NCBI GenBank assembly: GCA_023415715.1
Contig: JAEZJP010000220.1
Location: forward strand, 1 to 10,055
Reading direction: 5' to 3'
Origin: Bacillota bacterium
Lineage (GTDB): Bacteria; Bacillota; Clostridia; Christensenellales; Aristaeellaceae
DNA: 10,055 bases
Both the position numbers and the translations under genes were made by a program. Below are positions 5,468 to 10,055 of this stretch, piece after piece. Under the pieces are notes generated by a model. That model worked only from the letters and a program-made list of their open reading frames with translations. It searched no databases and was not told where the DNA came from. Numbering within the stretch: the first letter of the stretch is position 1; each line of letters begins with the position of its first letter.

Positions 5468-7287
5468 GATTTGGCCTCCACGGTTTCACGCAGCGGTATC
5501 CTTACGATTACTTTTGTATAGTAATCCTGCTTGGACAGTATGGTCAGCCCATAATTATCCCCAAAGGTGATGCGCAGCCGGTCCTGCACGTTTTTGAGCC
5601 CGATGCCGTTCCCCGCCCCGCCATCCGCCTCCAGCTCCCCCGACAGCTTTTTGTGGAGCGTGTCAAGCTGCTCTTTGGACATACCCCGGCCGGGATCGGT
5701 GATCTCGATCAGGCAGTCGCCGCCCTCCACCGTGCCCTTCATATATATGTAGGCGTCCTGGGCAATCTGCTCCAGACCGTGGCAGATGGCATTTTCCACA
5801 ATGGGCTGCAAAGTCATCTTCGGTATCTTCTGGCAGAGAATATTATCCGGCAGGCGCAGGGACAGGAATATGCTGTATTCGAACCGCAGGTTGATCAGCG
5901 CCACATAATTGCGTATGTACTCGATCTCCTCTTTTACCGTTACGCTTTGGGAGGACCATTTCATGCTGTACCGCAATAACTTTCCCAGGGCCGTGACGGC
6001 GTTGGCGATCTCGTACCTTTCCTCGACTTCCGCGGTCATCTTGATGGATTCCAGCACGTTATATATGAAATGGGCATTGATCTGGTTTTGCAAGGCCCTT
6101 ATTTCCGCGTTCTTTGCCAGCAGCTCCCGCTTGGTGTTGTCTATCATGAGCTGCTTGATCTTGTCCAGCATGATGTTGATTTGTACCGCCATATGGGACA
6201 CTTCATCGTTGCCGCTGCTTGGCATGATCACGTTCAGATTGCCTTTTTGCACTTCTCCTATAGCGCCGGTCACGGCGTAAAAGCGCTTGAGCACCGCCCT
6301 TACCACCTGATTGATGGCAATGGCCAGCACTGCCATGAACACCGCCATGCATAGGTAAAAGTTCAAAAGCTGCCGGCGTATGGAGGAGAACTCCGGCTCC
6401 AGAGATACGGCCCTTATCAGCCGGCCCGATAATTCCGGGATGGGCAGCGCGGCCAATAACACCTCCTGGCCGCCAAGTTTTTGCTGTGTATAGGCTGCGC
6501 CTTGCTGATCCTGCGTAAGGGACAGGATTTCGTCTACATGGGAGGCCCAGGGATTACCTAAGCTGTCGTCATAATAGCGGCCGCCGCCTAAGCTTACAAA
6601 ACATAAAAAATCCAGGGGGCTGGCGGAAAACAGGCAGGGGAGCATATTGTCCATAAGCACCGCCGTTTCCACAATGCCCACCTCCCCGGCGAGGGGGTCT
6701 ACGATGGTTGTGACAAGGGACATCAGATGCTTTGTCTGGGTGGTGATATAATCGGGAAAAAGCTGATCTGAATAATTGAAATGCCATCCCCCCGAAAGGT
6801 ACGGTTCCTGGGCCCAGCCAAGGCGCTTCATTCTGTCGGTACGATAGAGGATGGGCATCATTTCCGGCATGGTATTGCTGGCTGCAAACACCCTGATCTG
6901 ATACAGGTAAGGGTTGGCGTACATCAGTTTGCCCAGCGTGGCGATGTCGCTTCTGAAAAAGTTCAGGCTGTCCATCACTTCGATCGTATCGCCGCTCTTG
7001 ACGCGGCGCAGATACGATAGCAGGCTGGCGTTGCTGGAAAATGCCTGGGTGGTGATCTGGCACACATCCACGGTTTTTTGGACGCGCGCATGCATCTGTT
7101 CCATATCCAGGCGGATGCTGCCGATCTTTTCGCGGATCAGCGTCTGCCTTGTGGTATTGAACAGTATGCCAGTCAAGGCCATCACAGGAATGAAAACGAT
7201 CAGAAAAATGATCAGCGTGAACTTTCGGTTCAGTTTCCATCCCGCCATGATACGCAGGACATTTCTCATGCACTTCTCACCGGCCAT
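5464..7287 (-). CDS. YesM-type membrane sensor histidine kinase
   Basis: This protein of up to 607 residues is the sensor of the pair. One membrane helix lies near 24-43 and a second near 307-327, enclosing an extracellular sensor region of about 260 residues with a Cache-like layout. A HAMP linker (about 328-383) follows, then the His_kinase region with phospho-acceptor His406 in NQINAHFIYNVLES, and the ATPase domain with QPIVENA (494-500), DPGRGM (531-536) and GNGIGLKNV (559-567). Two residues differ from the usual form: NAHFIYN instead of NPHFLYN, and DPGRGM where DNGxGM is common. Neither removes a catalytic residue. The ATG at 7287 has only a weak AAGG upstream. Met7 at 7269, preceded by GGTGAGAAG, may be the true start. 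The protein probably senses an extracellular sugar or a loaded binding protein and phosphorylates the YesN partner. Confidence 0.95.
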   Translation of the reverse strand: MAGEKCMRNVLRIMAGWKLNRKFTLIIFLIVFIPVMALTGILFNTTRQTLIREKIGSIRLDMEQMHARVQKTVDVCQITTQAFSSNASLLSYLRRVKSGDTIEVMDSLNFFRSDIATLGKLMYANPYLYQIRVFAASNTMPEMMPILYRTDRMKRLGWAQEPYLSGGWHFNYSDQLFPDYITTQTKHLMSLVTTIVDPLAGEVGIVETAVLMDNMLPCLFSASPLDFLCFVSLGGGRYYDDSLGNPWASHVDEILSLTQDQQGAAYTQQKLGGQEVLLAALPIPELSGRLIRAVSLEPEFSSIRRQLLNFYLCMAVFMAVLAIAINQVVRAVLKRFYAVTGAIGEVQKGNLNVIMPSSGNDEVSHMAVQINIMLDKIKQLMIDNTKRELLAKNAEIRALQNQINAHFIYNVLESIKMTAEVEERYEIANAVTALGKLLRYSMKWSSQSVTVKEEIEYIRNYVALINLRFEYSIFLSLRLPDNILCQKIPKMTLQPIVENAICHGLEQIAQDAYIYMKGTVEGGDCLIEITDPGRGMSKEQLDTLHKKLSGELEADGGAGNGIGLKNVQDRLRITFGDNYGLTILSKQDYYTKVIVRIPLRETVEAKS

Positions 7288-7305
7288 ATTTTACCTTTTG
7301 CACCA

Positions 7306-7333
7306 ATTATACCATATATACATACACCTGCAA
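7306..7333 (-). promoter_or_regulatory. Candidate sigma-A promoter for the sensor kinase-regulator genes
   Basis: On the minus strand TTGCAG (7333-7328) is followed after 16 bp by a consensus TATAAT (7311-7306). The -10 lies about 20 bp upstream of the ATG at 7287 and about 37 bp upstream of the ATG at 7269. The first choice would leave a very short leader and the second a more normal one. This would let the two-component genes be transcribed separately from the transporter genes. The -35 falls inside the hairpin at 7326-7364. Confidence 0.6.
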
Positions 7334-7364
7334 CCCAGCAAAAAATATTTGCCGGGTTGCAGGT
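7326..7364 (-). terminator. Long hairpin after the binding-protein gene
   Basis: ACCTGCAACCC (7326-7336) pairs perfectly with 7354-7364. After one A-C mismatch, GCAAA (7338-7342) pairs with TTTGC (7348-7352) around a 5-nt loop, so 16 of 17 positions pair. It starts 14 bp after the binding-protein stop codon. On the minus strand no T-run follows the stem (the next bases are GTATG). It is therefore a possible weak terminator or a 3'-end barrier that stabilises the transporter mRNA, rather than a strong intrinsic terminator. Confidence 0.6.
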
Positions 7365-7377
7365 TTTGAAGGGATTC

Positions 7378-9009
7378 TTATTTGTTCAGGCCCAGTTTTT
7401 CGATGTTCGCCTGGATCTGGCGCACTGTCTCGGCCTTTACCAGGTCAAAGCCGTACTCATCGCGTTTTAAGGTGAATTCGCTCAGGATCTTGTCGAACTC
7501 CTCATCGCTTTTGGCAAGCAACAGCTTGGGCAGCGTCAGGCCCCATTCGGTGTCGATCTTCAGGTCGGCGTTGGCTTCGGGCGTATCCAAAGCGAAGGTG
7601 ACGCCGGTGTACTGGCCAAGGTAGGTCACATAGGGCCTGGTCCAGTTCTTCATCTGGCGGATGTGCGCCACAAAGTCGCCCTTCCACAGCTCGCCCATGG
7701 GGTTATCCATCAGCATCCAGTAGTTGGCGTCGCCGCCGATGGTCTCGTCAAACCCGCCCGGGCCGGAACGCTTGGTGTTGTACAGTTCCTGAATGTTGGG
7801 CAGCCATTGGGGCACGCCCTTGTCGTTGAAATCCCATACTTCGCCCTGGGGGCCGCCCATCCAGATCAATTGCTGGCCGTGCTCGCTCATCAGATAGCTC
7901 AGGAAGCGGATGGCCCGGTCGGGCTTCTCGCACTTTTTGGAGATCAGCGTCAGCGTCCAGCCGTTGATGGTGCCGCCCGGCAGCTTGTACGGGTCACCCT
8001 TGGAATTCTTGGGCCCGTCGATGGCCATGTATGCTTTGGAGCCGGGGTTGTCGGGCGTGGAATCCCAGAGGATCTTCTGCTGGTCGGTGAGGTCGGAGTT
8101 TTGATAGATCATTGCAAAGTAGCGGCCCTGGGCGATCTTCTCGGAAATCTGATCGCGCTGGTCGATGAAGATGTCATCCTCCAAGTACCCTTCCGCGCCC
8201 AATTGCCTGAAAGCCTTGAGCCAGCGGATGTACTCCGGATCGGTGATCCGGTCATGGTAGGAGCCGTCCTCGTTCACATAGGGGATGGCCAGGAAATTGG
8301 AAAGCATATCGTCAAAGGACAGGCAGCCGTTGGTGCCGAAGGGATGGGAACCCAGGGGGATGAGCGGCTGGCCGTTCACGTCCGGGAACGTTTCCCTGGC
8401 CTTTTTGATGGCTGCCACAAAGCCTTCGGGCGTGGTCATATCCGGGCTGCCGATGGCCTCGTACATATCCTTGCGCACAAGGAAGGTGTAGTTGGCGGTG
8501 AGGGTGTCGTACTTTTCATAGTCCTCCGGTGTGTAGGAGGCGTTGGGATAGCCGTACACATGGCCGTCTGCCTGGGTGTACCAGCTTAAGCGCGAGGGCA
8601 CGGCCACATTGAAGAAGTAGGGGTCGTACTCCTTGGCCAGCTCATCCAGGGGATAGAGCAGGCCGCCGTCGATCATTTCCCTGATCTGGCCCGCGGTCCA
8701 GTCCAGGGTGATCAGGTCGGGCAGCTCATCGCTGACGATGAGGGAATTGAGCTTGTCATCCGCGTTGCCGGCGGGGGAGATGAAGTTGATGCTCACGCCG
8801 GTCTCCTTGGTGACTGTGGCGGGGAAGAGGCGTGAATCCCAGGGCGTTCCAAACCAGTTGAAGTTGATGTACCAATCCAGGGTGATGGGGCTTGTGTCCT
8901 TCTGCCAGCCCGGATCCGCCTGCGTCTCGGCCAGGGCGATTCCGCCGGCCGGGATCAGCAGCGCCAGCGCAAGAAGCAAAACGACGATGCTTTTTGCCAG
9001 GTTCTTCAT
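7378..9009 (-). CDS. Extracellular substrate-binding protein of a carbohydrate ABC importer
   Basis: This 543-residue secreted protein should capture an oligosaccharide and deliver it to the LplB/LplC-type permeases encoded just upstream. A signal peptide is plain: a basic MKNLAKS start, a hydrophobic core to about residue 20, and an A-L-A cleavage site at 25-27 before ETQ. The mature part has the layout of the large LipO/YtcQ-like sugar-binding proteins: DDKLNSLIVSDELPDLI (about 84-100), then LDELAKEYDP and VYGYPN, with many tryptophans and tyrosines as in sugar pockets. No cysteine lies near the signal sequence, so there is no lipobox; most such proteins in Gram-positive bacteria are lipoproteins. 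The ATG at 9009 follows AGGAGG with 6 bp spacing, a very strong site that suits a protein needed in excess. The gene sits 40 bp after the permease, with a hairpin in the gap. The sugar cannot be predicted. Confidence 0.93.
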   Translation of the reverse strand: MKNLAKSIVVLLLALALLIPAGGIALAETQADPGWQKDTSPITLDWYINFNWFGTPWDSRLFPATVTKETGVSINFISPAGNADDKLNSLIVSDELPDLITLDWTAGQIREMIDGGLLYPLDELAKEYDPYFFNVAVPSRLSWYTQADGHVYGYPNASYTPEDYEKYDTLTANYTFLVRKDMYEAIGSPDMTTPEGFVAAIKKARETFPDVNGQPLIPLGSHPFGTNGCLSFDDMLSNFLAIPYVNEDGSYHDRITDPEYIRWLKAFRQLGAEGYLEDDIFIDQRDQISEKIAQGRYFAMIYQNSDLTDQQKILWDSTPDNPGSKAYMAIDGPKNSKGDPYKLPGGTINGWTLTLISKKCEKPDRAIRFLSYLMSEHGQQLIWMGGPQGEVWDFNDKGVPQWLPNIQELYNTKRSGPGGFDETIGGDANYWMLMDNPMGELWKGDFVAHIRQMKNWTRPYVTYLGQYTGVTFALDTPEANADLKIDTEWGLTLPKLLLAKSDEEFDKILSEFTLKRDEYGFDLVKAETVRQIQANIEKLGLNK

Positions 9010-9029
9010 ATACTACCTCCTCTATTTGC

Positions 9030-9049
9030 TACCGGATGCTTATCCGGTA
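9030..9049 (-). promoter_or_regulatory. Intercistronic hairpin between permease and binding-protein genes
   Basis: A perfect 8-bp stem (TACCGGAT at 9030-9037 with ATCCGGTA at 9042-9049) closes on a 4-nt loop. It begins directly after the permease TGA and ends about 9 bases before the AGGAGG of the binding-protein gene. It has no T-run, so it is not an intrinsic terminator. It could protect the downstream mRNA from 3'-to-5' decay or act as an RNA processing site, helping the binding protein to be made in excess over the permeases. The role is inferred. Confidence 0.6.
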
Positions 9050-9994
9050 TCATTCCTTGATGGCGCCCAGCAGCATGCCCTTGATGAAGTACTTTTGCAG
9101 GAAGGGATAGACACATACGATAGGCACGGTGGTAATGACCATGGTGGCCAGCTTGACCGCGGTGGAAGTGGTAAGGTTCTTGGTCACAACCTCCGCGCCG
9201 GCAGCGGAGCGTATATCCTGGGCGGAGGTCTGGGCAATGACCCTGTACAGATACGTTTGTATAGGTTCCAGGTCGGGCCGGTTGGTCATGAACATGACAC
9301 CGGAAAAGTAATCGTTCCAATGGTACACGCCGTTAAAGAGAGCAATGGTGGCGATGACCGGCGTGGACAGGGGGAAGATAATGCTGAAAAAGATTCTGAA
9401 ATCATTGGCGCCATCGATCCGCGCCGATTCTTCCAGCGCCGCGGGCAGCTCCCGAAAGAAGCTCATGAATATCAGCAGGTTGAAAAAGCTGAACAGTGCG
9501 GGAATGATGTAGACCAGAAAATTGTTGATCAGCCCGAGACTTTTCAAAACCAGAAAGTACGGGATCAGCCCTCCGCCGAAAAACATTGTGACTGTGCCGA
9601 TCAAAAGGTAGGCCTTCCTGAAAATCAGGTATGGTTTAGACATGCCATAGGATACCATGGCTGTGAACAGCACGCTTGCCACCGTGCCGATAAGCGTCCT
9701 TGAAACCGTAATGGTATAAGCCTGAAACACCGTGGCATTGCGGAACACGGCCTTGTAATTTTCAAGAGAAAACAACCGGGGCCACCAGTAAATGCCGCCC
9801 AGCATGGCATCGTTGGCGTCATTGAAGGAGTTGACGAACACATACCAGATGGGGTAGAGCGAAAGGAAAGCAATGACCACCATGATCAATATGTTGATGA
9901 TGCTGAATATCCGCTCGCCCGTAGTCTCCCTGATGTGGCTTGCGCGCCGCGGGGCAGGGAGAGGCTTTGGCATGACGGATTTCTCCTGTATCAT
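9050..9994 (-). CDS. LplC-type ABC sugar permease (CUT1 family)
   Basis: This protein of up to 314 residues is one of the two membrane subunits of the importer. It has the binding-protein-dependent permease fold, with hydrophobic segments near 30-55, 98-118, 128-150, 155-180, 205-222 and 283-303. The cytoplasmic EAA loop is clear at about 188-209 (EESARIDGANDFRIFFSIIF), the contact site for the ATPase. The N-terminal LSLYPIWYVFVNSFN and the C-terminal PFLQKYFIKGMLLGAIKE are typical of the LplC/YtcP group that pairs with LplB and LipO-like binding proteins. Two starts are plausible: ATG at 9994 after AAAGGGGGT, and ATG at 9973 after AGGAG. It lies 23 bp after the preceding permease. No ATPase gene is visible; this group commonly uses a shared MsmX-like ATPase. 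Confidence 0.94.
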   Translation of the reverse strand: MIQEKSVMPKPLPAPRRASHIRETTGERIFSIINILIMVVIAFLSLYPIWYVFVNSFNDANDAMLGGIYWWPRLFSLENYKAVFRNATVFQAYTITVSRTLIGTVASVLFTAMVSYGMSKPYLIFRKAYLLIGTVTMFFGGGLIPYFLVLKSLGLINNFLVYIIPALFSFFNLLIFMSFFRELPAALEESARIDGANDFRIFFSIIFPLSTPVIATIALFNGVYHWNDYFSGVMFMTNRPDLEPIQTYLYRVIAQTSAQDIRSAAGAEVVTKNLTTSTAVKLATMVITTVPIVCVYPFLQKYFIKGMLLGAIKE

Positions 9995-10017
9995 AATGGT
10001 TACCCCCTTTCCTGCGG

Positions 10018-10055
10018 TTAAAACAGCGATCTTCCCTGCACGCGCCTGGAGAAAG
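10018..10055 (-). CDS. C-terminal end of an LplB-type ABC sugar permease (partial)
   Basis: Read on the minus strand from the right edge, the frame gives FSRRVQGRSLF and then TAA (10020-10018). A basic tail ending in S-L-F or similar is usual for LplB/YtcP-partner permeases. The next gene starts 23 bp later and is the LplC-type partner, which is the standard order. Only 11 full codons are inside the window, so the call relies on the tail and the gene order. Confidence 0.65.
   Translation of the reverse strand, partial: FSRRVQGRSLF

Noticed and set aside
7663..8589. 308-codon plus-strand open frame
   Set aside because: It is antisense to the substrate-binding protein gene, whose signal peptide, ribosome site and family features are clear.
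8708..9703. 331-codon plus-strand open frame
   Set aside because: It is antisense to two well-supported genes and spans their intergenic hairpin; its product has no recognisable domain.
9050..10055. Concern that the transporter is incomplete because no ATPase gene is present
   Set aside because: The window ends inside the first permease gene, and this transporter group usually borrows a shared MsmX-like ATPase, so absence here means little.

Overview
The window looks like a chromosomal segment of a Gram-positive, moderately GC-rich Bacillota, most likely a Clostridia-class gut or anaerobe lineage. This rests on three things: strong AGGAGG-type ribosome binding sites, a YesM/YesN plus LplB/LplC-type carbohydrate uptake locus, and an intergenic repeat style familiar from gut Clostridia. 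The assignment comes from gene content and repeat style, not from a marker gene.

Left part, plus strand (1-2380). The last codons of one aldo/keto reductase-like gene are followed by a complete aldo/keto reductase (100-1092) and a clear intrinsic terminator (1159-1194). A sigma-A promoter with a consensus -35, TTGACA-17 bp-TATACT (1273-1301), then drives a two-gene operon: a four-helix membrane protein of unknown function (1354-1743) and a TetR-family regulator (1756-2334). A 29-bp near-perfect palindrome (1305-1333) begins 3 bp after the -10 box and is almost certainly the operator, so the regulator should repress its own operon. A 15-bp perfect hairpin (2348-2380) closes the unit.

Middle (2335-3252). 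These 918 bp lie between convergent genes and hold no believable gene. They contain a mosaic of repeats: a roughly 520-bp array of degenerate repeats whose ends carry inverted copies of a 20-bp sequence, a compound hairpin module, and an 82-bp palindromic element with perfect 14-bp inverted ends followed by a T-run.

Right part, minus strand (3253-10055). Read right to left, this is a carbohydrate ABC import locus. It holds the last residues of an LplB-type permease, an LplC-type permease (9050-9994), a secreted substrate-binding protein (7378-9009), a YesM-type sensor kinase (5464-7287), a YesN-type AraC response regulator overlapping it by 4 bp (4028-5467), and a CPBP-family membrane protease (3253-3939). 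The likely logic is that the binding protein and permeases import an oligosaccharide, the kinase senses it or a related extracellular cue, and the regulator activates the transporter genes. No ATPase gene is visible. In this transporter class the ATPase is usually a shared MsmX-type protein encoded elsewhere. Two hairpins (9030-9049 and 7326-7364) sit at the junctions around the binding-protein gene and may set its expression apart from its neighbours.

I did not find a clearly new defence or mobile system. The least explained items are the repeat island, the TetR-controlled orphan membrane protein, and the binding protein without a lipobox.
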